From Alloalcanivorax dieselolei B5 (lineage in GTDB: Bacteria; Pseudomonadota; Gammaproteobacteria; Pseudomonadales; Alcanivoracaceae): 64,000 nucleotides of DNA. Under the pieces are notes generated by a model. The model did not search any database. It was not told the origin of the DNA and saw nothing but the letters and a program-made list of their open reading frames with translations. The translations under genes were made by a program, and so were the position numbers. The stretch is taken from NCBI RefSeq assembly GCF_000300005.1, contig NC_018691.1, forward strand, positions 124,001 through 188,000, written 5' to 3'. Positions 1 through 11,001 of the stretch are shown here, in pieces; the stretch's first letter is position 1, and every line of letters starts with the position of its first letter.

Positions 1-485
1 TGATCCGGCCAGTCGCTTTGCCACTGCTGCCAGAGCCAGTCCGGCAGCGACCAGCGCACCGCGTCGGGGTAGTCGGCGAAGGCGGTGGCGGCGTCAATAC
101 GGCTGGCCTTGCGCAACACCGCGTTGGCCAGGCCACTGGCCCAGCCCGCTTTCAATTTGCGGCACAGGTCCGGATAGGCATTGACCACCGCATGATCGGC
201 GCGGTCGCTGAACCACAGTTCGTAAAGGCCGCACAGTAGCGCCAGCCGCACCGGCTGGGCACTGGGTTTGAGTGGTTTGCTCAGCTGTTGATTGAGCCAG
301 TGATTGAGTGGGCGCAGGTAGCGGCAGACACCAAAGCAGAGGTCGCGCATCAGGCCGCCGGCGGCGCCATCCAGGGCCTGGGCGCGCAGCACCTCGCGCA
401 GACTGGCGCCGTCGCCGCTGCCGGGCAGCACACGATTGAGGGCGCGTACCGCCGCCAGACGGGGGTTGGGGGCGGCCTCAGCCAA
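1..485 (-). CDS. rsmB: 16S rRNA m5C967 methyltransferase RsmB, N-terminal part (cut by window edge)
   Basis: The minus strand from 485 down to 1 translates without a stop into the NusB-like RNA-binding N-terminal domain of RsmB (Sun), with typical segments such as RDLCFGVCRYLRPLNHWL and HAVVNAYPDL. RsmB methylates C967 of 16S rRNA using S-adenosylmethionine; its catalytic Rossmann domain lies outside the window. The likely start is a TTG at 485-483 that overlaps the last codons of fmt, so the two genes are probably translationally coupled in the usual def-fmt-rsmB order. The exact start is uncertain because no ATG is available near the overlap. Family assignment is firm. Confidence 0.88.
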   Translation of the reverse strand, partial: MAEAAPNPRLAAVRALNRVLPGSGDGASLREVLRAQALDGAAGGLMRDLCFGVCRYLRPLNHWLNQQLSKPLKPSAQPVRLALLCGLYELWFSDRADHAVVNAYPDLCRKLKAGWASGLANAVLRKASRIDAATAFADYPDAVRWSLPDWLWQQWQSDWPD

Positions 486-1443
486 GATGGTCGCCCCGCG
501 CGAACAGATCCGGGTGGCCGCGCAGTATCTCGGCCACGCTCATCGGCTTCTTGCCCGGCAACTGGATTCGTTGCAGCCGCAACGCGATGTCGCCGCAGGC
601 CACCACCACGCCGTCGGCATCGGCGGTGATGATGTCGCCCGGCTCCTGCAGGGTGGTGTCGGCGTCGCACTCCTGGGCTTCCCATACCCGCACCGCCTTG
701 CCATCCAGATCAAACCAGCACACCGGCCAGGGATTGAACGCGCGAATGCGACAGCTCAGGGCCCGCGCCGGCAGGCGGAAGTCCAGGCGGGCTTCTTCCT
801 TGCTCAGCTTGTGGGCGTAGGTGACGCCGTCGTCCGGTTGCGGCTGGGCCCGCTGTAAATGGCCGGGCAGATCCTCCAGCACCGTGACCAGCAGGCGCGC
901 GCCTTGCCCGGCCAGCCGGTCGTGCAGTTCTCCGCCAGTTTCATGGTCGCCGATGTCCAGCGCTTCGGCGAGCAGCATGGGGCCAGTATCGAGGCCGGCG
1001 TCCATGCGCATGATGGTGGTGCCGCTTTGCCGGTCACCGGCCATGATGGCGCGCTGGATCGGCGCCGCGCCACGCCAGCGCGGCAGCAGTGAAGCGTGCA
1101 CGTTGACGCAGGCGAGCCGGGGGATATCCAGCACCGCCTGGGGGATGATCAGGCCGTAGGCGACCACGATCAGCGCATCCAGCCCGAGATCGCGAAGTTG
1201 GGTCTGGATCGCTTCGTCCTTAAGGGTGGTGGGTTGCAGAACCGGGATGCCGGCGCTTTCCGCCAGTGCTTTGACCGGCCCCGGCTTGACCTTCTTGCCG
1301 CGACCGGCGCCACGGTCCGGCTGCGTCAGCACGGCGACAACGTCGTGAGGGCTGTCCAGCAGCGCCTGCAGGCAGCTCGCGGCGAAGTCCGGCGTGCCGG
1401 CGAAGGCCAGCCGTAAGGGAGAAGACTGTTCGGAATGGGCCAC
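478..1443 (-). CDS. fmt: Methionyl-tRNA formyltransferase
   Basis: This 321-residue protein transfers a formyl group from 10-formyl-THF to Met-tRNAfMet for initiation. The N-terminal formyltransferase fold shows AFAGTPDFAA (about 13-22) and the family signature VNVHASLLPRWRGAAPI. From these, N114, H116 and D152 (in GLDTG) correspond to the catalytic Asn-His-Asp triad. The C-terminal oligonucleotide-binding domain follows from about residue 210. Length is normal for the family. The gene lies 83 bp downstream of def and overlaps rsmB, the standard operon. The ATG at 1443 gives the expected N-terminus. Confidence 0.97.
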   Translation of the reverse strand: MAHSEQSSPLRLAFAGTPDFAASCLQALLDSPHDVVAVLTQPDRGAGRGKKVKPGPVKALAESAGIPVLQPTTLKDEAIQTQLRDLGLDALIVVAYGLIIPQAVLDIPRLACVNVHASLLPRWRGAAPIQRAIMAGDRQSGTTIMRMDAGLDTGPMLLAEALDIGDHETGGELHDRLAGQGARLLVTVLEDLPGHLQRAQPQPDDGVTYAHKLSKEEARLDFRLPARALSCRIRAFNPWPVCWFDLDGKAVRVWEAQECDADTTLQEPGDIITADADGVVVACGDIALRLQRIQLPGKKPMSVAEILRGHPDLFARGDHLG

Positions 1444-1526
1444 GATGGTGATCCGTCTCCAGGAAACGGGGCGGTGCTGCCGCCCCGGGGGAATGGATGT
1501 CAGAGTCTGCGCGCGCTGTCAGGCGC

Positions 1527-2033
1527 TCAGGCTTGCTGGCGGTGGATCTTCTGCAGTTTCTTCTTGATGCGGTCACGCTTGAGCCGTGATACGTAATCCA
1601 CGAACAGCTTGCCGTCCAGATGATCGATCTCATGCTGGATGCAAGTGGCGAGCAGGCCATCGGCCTCCATCTCAAACGGATTTCCGTCCCGGTCCAGGGC
1701 CTTGATCATCACCCGCGCCGGCCGCTCCACCTGCTCGTAGAAACCGGGCACCGACAGGCAGCCCTCCTCATAGGGGGCAAGATCCCCGGTGAGCGGGGTG
1801 ATCTCCGGGTTGATGAACACCAGCGGTTGATCCCGCTCCTCGGAGACATCGATCACCAGCAAACGCTGATGCACGTTCACCTGGGTGGCCGCCAGGCCGA
1901 TGCCGGACGCTTCATACATGGTTTCGATCATATCGTCGATCAGTTTGCGAAGCGCGTCATCCACCTGTTCCACCGGTTTTGCTACGGTGCGGAGTCGGGG
2001 GTCGGGGAATTCAAGTATTTCCAGTTTGGCCAT
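1527..2033 (-). CDS. def: Peptide deformylase
   Basis: This 168-residue metalloenzyme removes the N-formyl group from nascent proteins. All three PDF motifs are visible: GIGLAATQV (44-52), EEGCLSVP (89-96) and QHEIDHLDG (133-141). The metal ligands are therefore C92, H134 and H138. The C-terminal Lys/Arg-rich tail is typical of type I enzymes. It is the first gene of the minus-strand def-fmt-rsmB operon and is divergent from the LysM gene, with about 150 bp of shared upstream DNA. Confidence 0.98.
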   Translation of the reverse strand: MAKLEILEFPDPRLRTVAKPVEQVDDALRKLIDDMIETMYEASGIGLAATQVNVHQRLLVIDVSEERDQPLVFINPEITPLTGDLAPYEEGCLSVPGFYEQVERPARVMIKALDRDGNPFEMEADGLLATCIQHEIDHLDGKLFVDYVSRLKRDRIKKKLQKIHRQQA

Positions 2034-2183
2034 TTGGGGTCCCGGCTAGTCTGCTATTGCCAGACTACTTTAGATTTGGTTGCTAACTCTATGATCACGT
2101 TGCTAGTATCGAGAATCGGCTCACGCCGATTTGGGGGATGCATCCACAACGTGGGTGCTCATAATCATAAAAGGAAACCACTG

Positions 2184-3254
2184 ATGATCAAAACGCTCCG
2201 GCGCCTGGCGGCGGCGTGCGCGATGCTGGTGGTGGCCGCCGGCGTTTCCGCCGTAACCCTGCGCGATAATCACCCGGACGTCTACTACGTCAAAAAAGAC
2301 GATACTCTCTGGGACATCAGCGGGCGTTTCCTGGAACATCCCTGGCAATGGCCCGAGATCTGGCACGTCAATCCCGCCATCAAGAACCCGCATCTGATTT
2401 TCCCCGGTGACGCCATTCGTCTGTCCTGGGTGGACGGCGAACCGCGGCTGGAACTGGATCGCGCCAGCGGTGAGCAGAGCCGGTTGCCCGACGGCACCGT
2501 GAAGCTGTCGCCAAGGGTACGGGAAATGAGCCGTGAGGACGCCATTCCCGCGATTCCGATGAACGCCATCCAGAGCTATCTCAAGCAGGCCCTGGTATTG
2601 GAGCGCGCGGACATTGCCGCCGCGCCCTATGTGCTCGGCGGGCAGGATCGCCGCGTCATCTTTGGCGGCGGCGACACCGTCCACGCCCGTGACCCGGAAC
2701 AGCGCTGGGCAAACGCCGAACAGCGCTATGGGCTGTATCGCGTGGGCGAGGAATACGTGGATCCGGTCACCGATGAAGTGCTGGGCTACGAGGCCCGTCA
2801 GGTGGGTCTGGCCTCGGTGGAGCGTATCGAGGAAGACATGGCCACCCTGCAGGTGTTGCGCTCTTCCGAGGATCTGCGGGTGGATGATCGGCTGTTCCCG
2901 CAACCGGATCAACGCGTGCGCGCCTTGCTGTATCCGCACGCGCCGGATGAAAAAGTGGAAGGCCGTATCATCCGCTTCTTCGACCGGATCAGCAGCGTCG
3001 CCCGCAACGACGTGGTGGTGATCAATCGCGGTGCCCGGGAAGGCATGGAGGAAGGCCATGTGCTGGATATCTTCCAGCAGGGCGAGCAGGTCCGGGACCG
3101 GCAGCAGGACGAGATGGTGCGCCTGCCCCGCACCCGCGCCGGTTCCCTGGTGTTGTTCCGGGTGTTCGAGAAAGTCAGCTACGGGCTGATCATGGAGTCC
3201 CAACGCCCGGTTTACATGAACGACGTGGTGGAAAGCCCGGAGGGCAGCTACTAG
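2184..3254 (+). CDS. Secreted LysM peptidoglycan-binding protein
   Basis: The chosen ATG at 2184 follows an AAGGAAA ribosome-binding site and starts a 356-residue protein with a clear signal peptide (hydrophobic core about 8-23, ending VSA). An open frame extends upstream but overlaps the divergent def gene and is not used. Residues about 33-82 form a LysM domain (YYVKKDDTLWDISGRFL, then NPHLIFPGDAIRL), which binds peptidoglycan glycan. The rest is a long region of unknown function. This gene commonly sits between def and dprA in gammaproteobacteria. The specific role is unknown; cell-wall attachment or sensing is inferred from LysM only. Confidence 0.9.
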   Translation: MIKTLRRLAAACAMLVVAAGVSAVTLRDNHPDVYYVKKDDTLWDISGRFLEHPWQWPEIWHVNPAIKNPHLIFPGDAIRLSWVDGEPRLELDRASGEQSRLPDGTVKLSPRVREMSREDAIPAIPMNAIQSYLKQALVLERADIAAAPYVLGGQDRRVIFGGGDTVHARDPEQRWANAEQRYGLYRVGEEYVDPVTDEVLGYEARQVGLASVERIEEDMATLQVLRSSEDLRVDDRLFPQPDQRVRALLYPHAPDEKVEGRIIRFFDRISSVARNDVVVINRGAREGMEEGHVLDIFQQGEQVRDRQQDEMVRLPRTRAGSLVLFRVFEKVSYGLIMESQRPVYMNDVVESPEGSY

Positions 3255-3311
3255 CCGCGGCGTCAGGCCGATCAACAGAGTCCATAACGCGCACAGGGAG
3301 GTGCGTTTTTT

Positions 3312-4382
3312 ATGCGAGACCAGCTTGCGCGCCTGGCGTTGGCCAAGGCGTTCGACCCCGCTTCCATGCAGCTCGGCGAGGCCCTGCGTCGCCGGCCCAT
3401 CGACGAAACCCCTCTGACCCGGTATGCCGAGGCCCTGCCCGGGCGCTTGCCGAATCCGAGCGAACGCCGGCGCTGGCTGACGGCCCCGGAATCCCTCGAG
3501 CCGCAGTGGCGACCGCTGGCCGCTCAGGGCTGGCGCTGGCTGGCCCTGGGGGACGAGGATTATCCGCCGCTGCTGGCGGATCTGCCGGACGCGCCGGGGG
3601 TGCTGGCGGTACTGGGCGAGGTGTCCGCGCTGGCGCGGCCTCAAATCGCCATGGTCGGGGCCCGTGGCGCCTCCGCCGAAGGGGAGGCCAACGCCTATCG
3701 TTTCAGCCGCTGTCTGGCCGCGGCGGGATTCGCCGTCACCAGCGGGCTGGCCCTGGGCGTGGACGGCGCCGCCCACCGTGGCGCCTTGGCCGCCCCCGGG
3801 ATCACCCTGGCGGTGCTGGGGCACGGTCCCGGCGAGCTCTACCCGCCACGCCATCGCCGGCTGGCCGGGGAGATCGTCGCCGCCGGCGGCGCCCTGGTCA
3901 GTGAGTTCGCCCCGGGGCGCCCGCCTTCCCGGCGCTCCTTCCCACAACGCAACCGCCTCATCAGCGGCCTGAGCCTGGGTGTCGTGGTGGTGGAGGCGGC
4001 GCTGCGCAGTGGCTCCCTGATCACCGCCCGCTGTGCCGCCGAGCAGGGGCGGGAAGTGTTCGCCATTCCCGGTTCCATTCATAACCCGCTCAGCAAAGGC
4101 TGCCATAAATTGCTGCGGGAAGGGGCCAACTGGCTGGAATGTACCGACGATGTGCTGGCGGCGTTCGAGGACTTTCATCGCACCGTGGCGCACAGCCCTT
4201 CGCTTGTTGAAACGCCGCCGCCGTTGCTGCGGTATTTCATCGGCGGCGTGAATACCCTGGACCAACTTTGCGAGCGCTCCGGGCTGGCGCCGCCGGAGCT
4301 GACCGCGACCTTGCTGGAGCTGGAGCGGGAGGGGTACATCGAACGGGTCGGTGGCGGCTATATGAGCCGTCCGCCGGGTTGA
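3312..4382 (+). CDS. dprA: DNA-processing protein DprA/Smf
   Basis: This 356-residue protein loads RecA on incoming single-stranded DNA during transformation; in non-competent species its role is less clear. The Rossmann-like DNA_processg_A domain shows MVGARGAS, TSGLALGVDGAAHRGAL, SEFAPGRPPSRRSFPQRNRLI and VVVEAALRSGSLITA, which are the family's core motifs. A C-terminal winged-helix (DprA_WH) occupies about the last 65 residues. It starts 57 bp after the LysM gene and precedes tsaC, a conserved order. The ATG at 3312 gives a normal-length protein. Confidence 0.96.
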   Translation: MRDQLARLALAKAFDPASMQLGEALRRRPIDETPLTRYAEALPGRLPNPSERRRWLTAPESLEPQWRPLAAQGWRWLALGDEDYPPLLADLPDAPGVLAVLGEVSALARPQIAMVGARGASAEGEANAYRFSRCLAAAGFAVTSGLALGVDGAAHRGALAAPGITLAVLGHGPGELYPPRHRRLAGEIVAAGGALVSEFAPGRPPSRRSFPQRNRLISGLSLGVVVVEAALRSGSLITARCAAEQGREVFAIPGSIHNPLSKGCHKLLREGANWLECTDDVLAAFEDFHRTVAHSPSLVETPPPLLRYFIGGVNTLDQLCERSGLAPPELTATLLELEREGYIERVGGGYMSRPPG

Positions 4383-4497
4383 CCCGCCAAGGCTGTCGGG
4401 CAGCAATCCGTCCGGTGCTGGCGGGATGGCCGCTACAACGGGTATCCTACTTGCCGACCGGAGAGGCTCTCCCCATTCGTCCCGACGCGCTTTTTAA

Positions 4498-6800
<2,303 letters not shown>

Positions 6801-6804
<4 letters not shown>

Positions 6805-7787
6805 TGACTCAGATGCAGAAAATGGTCCTTGGTGCCGGTCTTTCCCTCGTGAGCGTATGTGGCGCGGACACGTTCGGGTTCGCCTGGGATAACGATCTGT
6901 TTGTTGGTCTGGACAAGAATTACACCAATGGCCTGCGCATCAGCTGGGTCGGCGATGGCCATGGCAAGTGCGATGACAACGGCGGGGTGACCTGCGCGGT
7001 GGCACGGACTCTGGACCCGCTGCCGGGAGTGTCCGCGGCGGATGAGCGTCATGCGCTGACGGTCAGTTTGGAACAGATCATGGTGACGCCCGACGATATC
7101 GAGCGTTCCACGCCGGACTACACGGACGTGCCCTATGTGGGCTACAGCAATCTGGAGCTGGGGCTGTTCAGTTGGGACGCCCGTAACCTGTACGGCTATG
7201 GTGTGCGGGTCGGCGTGGTAGGGCCGGACTCCGGCGCCGAGGAAAGCCAGAAGATCGTTCACAGGGTCACCGGTTCCACCCGGCCGAGGGGCTGGGACAA
7301 CCAGCTTGGCCCGGATCTCATCGGCGGGGTTTATTTCCTGCACGCCCATCGCTTTCTCAAGCGGGAATACGACAGCGGCTACCAGCTGGAGCTGGGTGGT
7401 GCCTGGGGCGTTGACGTCAATAATTTCGACGGCAATGCGCAGAGCGGAGGGTTCATCCGTTTCGGCCGCAACCTGCCTGGCAACTTCATTCCGGATTACG
7501 CGGGCATCGGTACCGCCGGGTCTCTGGTGGGGCTGTTCGATAACCCCGGGTTCGGCTGGGAGCTGTTCCTGGGGTCATCCGTGCAATACAACGGTTATTC
7601 CTACATCGAGCGCAAAGGCGGGGATTACAACATCGACAAGGAAGACTGGACCGTCACCGTGATTGGAGGAGCGGGTATCCGCAATGATCGCTTCAGCTTC
7701 ACCGTGACCTTGCAGCATTCCACGTCACCGATCCGCGACAGCGACCCGATCAGTTTCGGCAACATGTCGTTCATGTGGGCGATCTGA
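6801..7787 (+). CDS. LpxR-like outer-membrane lipid A deacylase family protein
   Basis: This 328-residue protein is read from the ATG at 6801, which overlaps the aroE stop (ATGA); upstream in-frame codons belong to aroE sequence. A signal peptide (about 1-22) is followed by [23 protein letters not shown], the hallmark N-terminus of the LpxR/DUF2219 family. That stretch carries the N-D pair (N31, D32) used in catalysis in characterised members. Alternating beta strands and the terminal hydrophobic/aromatic strand ([12 protein letters not shown]) fit a 12-stranded barrel. LpxR removes the 3'-acyloxyacyl group of lipid A; activity here is inferred from family. It is odd as an apparent fourth member of a housekeeping operon. 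Confidence 0.82.
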
Positions 7788-7796
7788 CCAGCGGTC

Positions 7797-7890
7797 GCTA
7801 CAAAGCCGCCGTAGGAGCCAGCCTTGCTGGCGAATGGGCTTCAGGTCAAAAGATTCGCCAGCAGGGCTGGCTCCTACGGCGGCTGCGTAG
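7797..7890. repeat. REP-like inverted element A
   Basis: Two inverted copies of a roughly 35-nt unit (core GTAGGAGCCAGCC...GGCGAAT) face each other across a 15-20 nt centre, forming a long hairpin between two convergent gene ends. The same unit recurs at 10607, 34945 and 42434. It is a BIME/REP-type repeat and has no coding content. Confidence 0.85.
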
Positions 7891-7918
7891 TCCGGTCCGC
7901 GATTCCTCTCCGGCGAAT

Positions 7919-8452
7919 TTATTCCTGCGCCAGATACTGATCCTTCAGCTTCACGTAATTGCCCGCCACATAGGGCAGGAACGCCAGCTCCTCCTCGGTC
8001 AGCCGGCGCGCCGGTTTGGCCGGGCTGCCCCGGTACAGCCAACCGCTTTCCAGACGTTTGCCGGGGCTGACCAGGGTGCCGGCGGCGATCATCACGTCGT
8101 CTTCCACCACCGCGCCGTCCATGATCATCGCCTGCATGCCCACCATCACCCGGTTGCCCACGGTGCAACCGTGCAGCATGGCCTGGTGGCCAAGAGTGAC
8201 ATCCTCGCCGATGCTCAGCGGAAAGCCGTCCGGGTTGAAACGGGAGGCGTGGGTAATGTGCAGCACGGCGTTGTCCTGGACGCTGGTGCGGGCGCCAATG
8301 CGGATACGATGCATATCGCCGCGGACCACCGCCCCCGGCCAGATTGAACAGTCCTCGCCCAGGGCCACGTCACCGATCACGGTGGCGGCGGCATCCACAT
8401 ATACCCGTTCGCCCAGTTGCGGTACCTTGTCTTCGAAGCGACGAATCCCCAT
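7919..8452 (-). CDS. Gamma-carbonic anhydrase family protein (YrdA-like)
   Basis: The open frame runs far upstream, but the real start is the ATG at 8452 (MGIRRFEDKVPQLG), because the upstream part is antisense to the oligopeptidase gene. The 177-residue product is a left-handed beta-helix of hexapeptide repeats (GEDCSIWPGAVVRGDMHRI, VQDNAVLHIT, LGHQAMLHGCTVGNRVMVGMQ). His residues sit at the positions that bind metal in gamma-class carbonic anhydrases, followed by a C-terminal helix. It is divergent from prlC. Whether it is an active carbonic anhydrase or another metal-binding trimer is not decided. Confidence 0.9.
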   Translation of the reverse strand: MGIRRFEDKVPQLGERVYVDAAATVIGDVALGEDCSIWPGAVVRGDMHRIRIGARTSVQDNAVLHITHASRFNPDGFPLSIGEDVTLGHQAMLHGCTVGNRVMVGMQAMIMDGAVVEDDVMIAAGTLVSPGKRLESGWLYRGSPAKPARRLTEEELAFLPYVAGNYVKLKDQYLAQE

Positions 8453-8497
8453 CTCTTTCTCCCAATCAGGTGAATTCCGTTTATAACGAGAGGCCCC

Positions 8498-10531
8498 ATG
8501 AGTCACAACCCGTTGATCGACTACCCGGATCTGCCCCCCTTCTCCGAGATCCGTCCCGAGCACGTAAAACCGGCGGTGGAGCAGCTGATCGCGGATGGCC
8601 GCCAGCGTATCGAAACGGTGCTGAAAGCCGGTGACGTGGGTTACCAGGCGCTGGTGGCCGCGCTTGATGAAGAGGACGACCGCCTTGGCAAGGCCTTTGG
8701 CCCGGTCGGGCATCTTAACGCGGTGGCCCAGAACGAGGCGCTGCGGGAAGCTTACAACGCCTGCCTGCCGCTGCTCAGCGAATACGGCACCGAAGTGGGA
8801 CAGAACAGTGCCTTGTTCGCGGCCTATCAGGCGCTCCACGACAGCGCCGAATTCGCCACTCTCAATGAAGCCCAGCGTAAGGATATTGATAATACCCTGC
8901 GTGATTTCCGTTTGTCCGGCGTCGCCCTCGGGGAAGAAGACAAGCGCCGTTACATGGAGAACGCCAAACGCCTCTCCGAACTGACCACACAGTATGAAAA
9001 CCAGCTTCTGGACGCCACCCAGAACTGGAAAAAACACGTTACCGATGAGCAGGAACTGGACGGCCTGCCGGAAACCGCGCTGGCTGGCACCGCCGATCGC
9101 GCCAGGGCCGAGGGACTGGACGGCTGGCTGTTGACGCTGGATTTCCCGGTCTATCTGGCGGTCATGAGCCATGCCCGTAATCGTGCCCTGCGCGAGGAAA
9201 TGTATCGCGCCTTCACCTCTCGGGCCTCTGATCAAGGACCGGACGCCGGCCGTTTCGACAATGGACCCGTCATGGGCGAGATTCTGGCGTTGCGTGATGC
9301 CCAGGCCAAACTGCTCGGGTTCGGGAGCTATGCGGAAAAATCGCTGGCCACCAAGATGGCGCGCAGCGTCGATGAGGTGATGCACTTCCTTCATGATCTG
9401 GCGCTCAAAGCCAAACCGCAGGCAGAGAAGGAACTGCAGGAATTACAGGACTTCGCCGCGGAACAGGGCGCCACGGATCTGCAGCCCTGGGACATTGGAT
9501 TCTGGAGCGAGCGTCTGCGTGAAGCCCGTTACGATCTTTCCGACGAGGCACTTCGCCCCTGGTTCCCGGCGGAAAAAGTCATCGATGGCATGTTCGCCGT
9601 GGTCGGCAAACTGTTTGGTATCCGCTTCCGTCAGCGTGATGACGTGGACACCTGGCATGCGGATGTCCGTTTCTTCGAGTTGGTGGACGATGACGGCGGT
9701 GTCCGCGCCGCCTTCTACCTGGACATGTACGCGCGCACCGGCAAGCGTGGCGGCGCCTGGATGGATGATGCCCGTATTCGCCGCCGCCGGCTGGACGGGT
9801 CCCTGCAAACCCCGGTCGCCTATCTGACCTGTAATTTCGCGCCGCCGGCCGGGGGCAAGCCGGGCCTGCTGACCCACGATGAGGTGGTGACGCTGTTCCA
9901 TGAGTTCGGTCATGGCCTGCACCATATGCTGACCGAGCAGGAAGTGTCCGGGATTTCCGGCATCAACGGTGTTGCCTGGGACGCGGTGGAGCTGCCCAGC
10001 CAGTTCCTGGAAAACTGGTGCTGGACCGAAGAAGGGCTGGCGATGATCTCCGGTCACTATGAAACCGGCGAACCGCTGCCCAAAGCGATGCTGGACAAGA
10101 TGCTGGCGGCGAAAAATTTCCAAAGCGCCATGGGCATGATGCGACAGCTGGAGTTCTCCCTGTTCGACATGCGCCTGCACGCGGAGTACACGCCGGAGCT
10201 GAGTATTCAGAAAGTGCTGGATGAGGTCCGTGACGAGGTGGCGGTGATCAAACCTCCGGCGTTCAATCGCTTCCAGAACGGTTTCTCACACATTTTCGCC
10301 GGTGGCTACGCCGCGGGTTACTACAGCTACAAATGGGCGGAAGTGCTTTCCAGCGACGCGTACTCGCGGTTCGAGGAGGAAGGCACGTTCAATGAGGACA
10401 CCGGCCGCGCTTTCCGTGACAACATCCTTGCCCTGGGTGGCAGCCGGGAGCCGATGGAACTGTTCAAGGCGTTCCGTGGCCGGGAGCCGAGCGTGGAGCC
10501 GTTGTTGCGGCATAGTGGTATCGACGTCTAG
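8498..10531 (+). CDS. prlC: Oligopeptidase A (M3 family)
   Basis: This 677-residue cytosolic zinc metallopeptidase degrades signal peptides and short peptides. The HEFGHGLHH zinc motif is at about 468-476 (H468, E469, H472), with the downstream Glu ligand in the WDAVELPSQF region. Typical C-terminal text such as HIFAGGYAAGYYSYKWAEVLSSDAYSRF is present. The length matches E. coli OpdA/PrlC (about 680). It is divergent from the YrdA-like gene; the start at 8498 follows a GAGAGG-type ribosome-binding site. Downstream lies REP element B. Confidence 0.97.
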   Translation: MSHNPLIDYPDLPPFSEIRPEHVKPAVEQLIADGRQRIETVLKAGDVGYQALVAALDEEDDRLGKAFGPVGHLNAVAQNEALREAYNACLPLLSEYGTEVGQNSALFAAYQALHDSAEFATLNEAQRKDIDNTLRDFRLSGVALGEEDKRRYMENAKRLSELTTQYENQLLDATQNWKKHVTDEQELDGLPETALAGTADRARAEGLDGWLLTLDFPVYLAVMSHARNRALREEMYRAFTSRASDQGPDAGRFDNGPVMGEILALRDAQAKLLGFGSYAEKSLATKMARSVDEVMHFLHDLALKAKPQAEKELQELQDFAAEQGATDLQPWDIGFWSERLREARYDLSDEALRPWFPAEKVIDGMFAVVGKLFGIRFRQRDDVDTWHADVRFFELVDDDGGVRAAFYLDMYARTGKRGGAWMDDARIRRRRLDGSLQTPVAYLTCNFAPPAGGKPGLLTHDEVVTLFHEFGHGLHHMLTEQEVSGISGINGVAWDAVELPSQFLENWCWTEEGLAMISGHYETGEPLPKAMLDKMLAAKNFQSAMGMMRQLEFSLFDMRLHAEYTPELSIQKVLDEVRDEVAVIKPPAFNRFQNGFSHIFAGGYAAGYYSYKWAEVLSSDAYSRFEEEGTFNEDTGRAFRDNILALGGSREPMELFKAFRGREPSVEPLLRHSGIDV

Positions 10532-10606
10532 TCAGGGAGAGATCGCGGTCCACAATACGCTGGTGCGCTTGTATTCGCCGGCCTCGGAGACTTGAATTCA
10601 GAGGTT

Positions 10607-10732
10607 GCTACAAGGTCACTGTAGGAGCTTGCCTTGCAGGCGAATTCTTGGAACGCAGCGCCTTCGCTTGCAGGGCAAGCTCCTACAGCGGCTTCGTAGC
10701 TCTCTCTGTGGGAAGCTGCCTTGGCAGCGAAT
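10607..10732. repeat. REP-like inverted element B with a third half-unit
   Basis: An inverted pair (10607-10700; cores GTAGGAGCTTGCC and its complement) is followed directly by a further half-unit at about 10706-10732 (GTGGGAAGCTGCC...GGCAGCGAAT). This fills most of the 275-bp gap after prlC. It is the same family as the elements at 7797, 34945 and 42434. Confidence 0.85.
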
Positions 10733-10806
10733 CAGATGTGGGCATGTCAGTGTGTGGTGGCCATGATATGGCCTCGGAATCTGGAAATTGTTCAACGAGT
10801 AAGATT

Positions 10807-11001
10807 ATGAAACGTCAATTTATCGCCGGTGCCACCTGTCCGGAATGCGGAAAGATGGACAAGATCCAACGTGTTATCGATGATGACAGGCAATGGATGG
10901 AATGCGTCGCCTGCGGTCTGGTGCGTGATCTGGACGCGGAACCACAGGCGACGGATGCGAATGTGCAGAAGGTGGATTTACGTCCACCCGGGAAGCATTA
11001 G
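10807..11001 (+). CDS. YheV-like small zinc-ribbon protein
   Basis: This 64-residue protein starts at the ATG at 10807; the longer frame upstream runs through REP sequence and is rejected. It contains two CxxC knuckles (CPECG and CVACG), typical of the YheV/DUF2387 putative metal-binding family that often follows prlC. Function is unknown. Its TAG overlaps the stop codon of the convergent TonB receptor gene by three bases. Confidence 0.85.
   Translation: MKRQFIAGATCPECGKMDKIQRVIDDDRQWMECVACGLVRDLDAEPQATDANVQKVDLRPPGKH

Noticed and set aside
1620-2183. N-terminal extension of the LysM protein reading frame
   Set aside because: It overlaps the divergent def gene and would remove the signal peptide; ATG 2184 has a ribosome-binding site and a normal secretion signal.
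2121-4406. A 761-codon open frame on the minus strand opposite the LysM and dprA genes
   Set aside because: It is antisense to two well-supported genes and has the Gln/Arg/His/Gly-rich composition typical of reverse-strand frames in high-GC DNA; no domain is visible.
8453-9394. N-terminal extension of the gamma-carbonic-anhydrase-like frame
   Set aside because: It is antisense to the oligopeptidase gene; the family N-terminus begins at the ATG at 8452.
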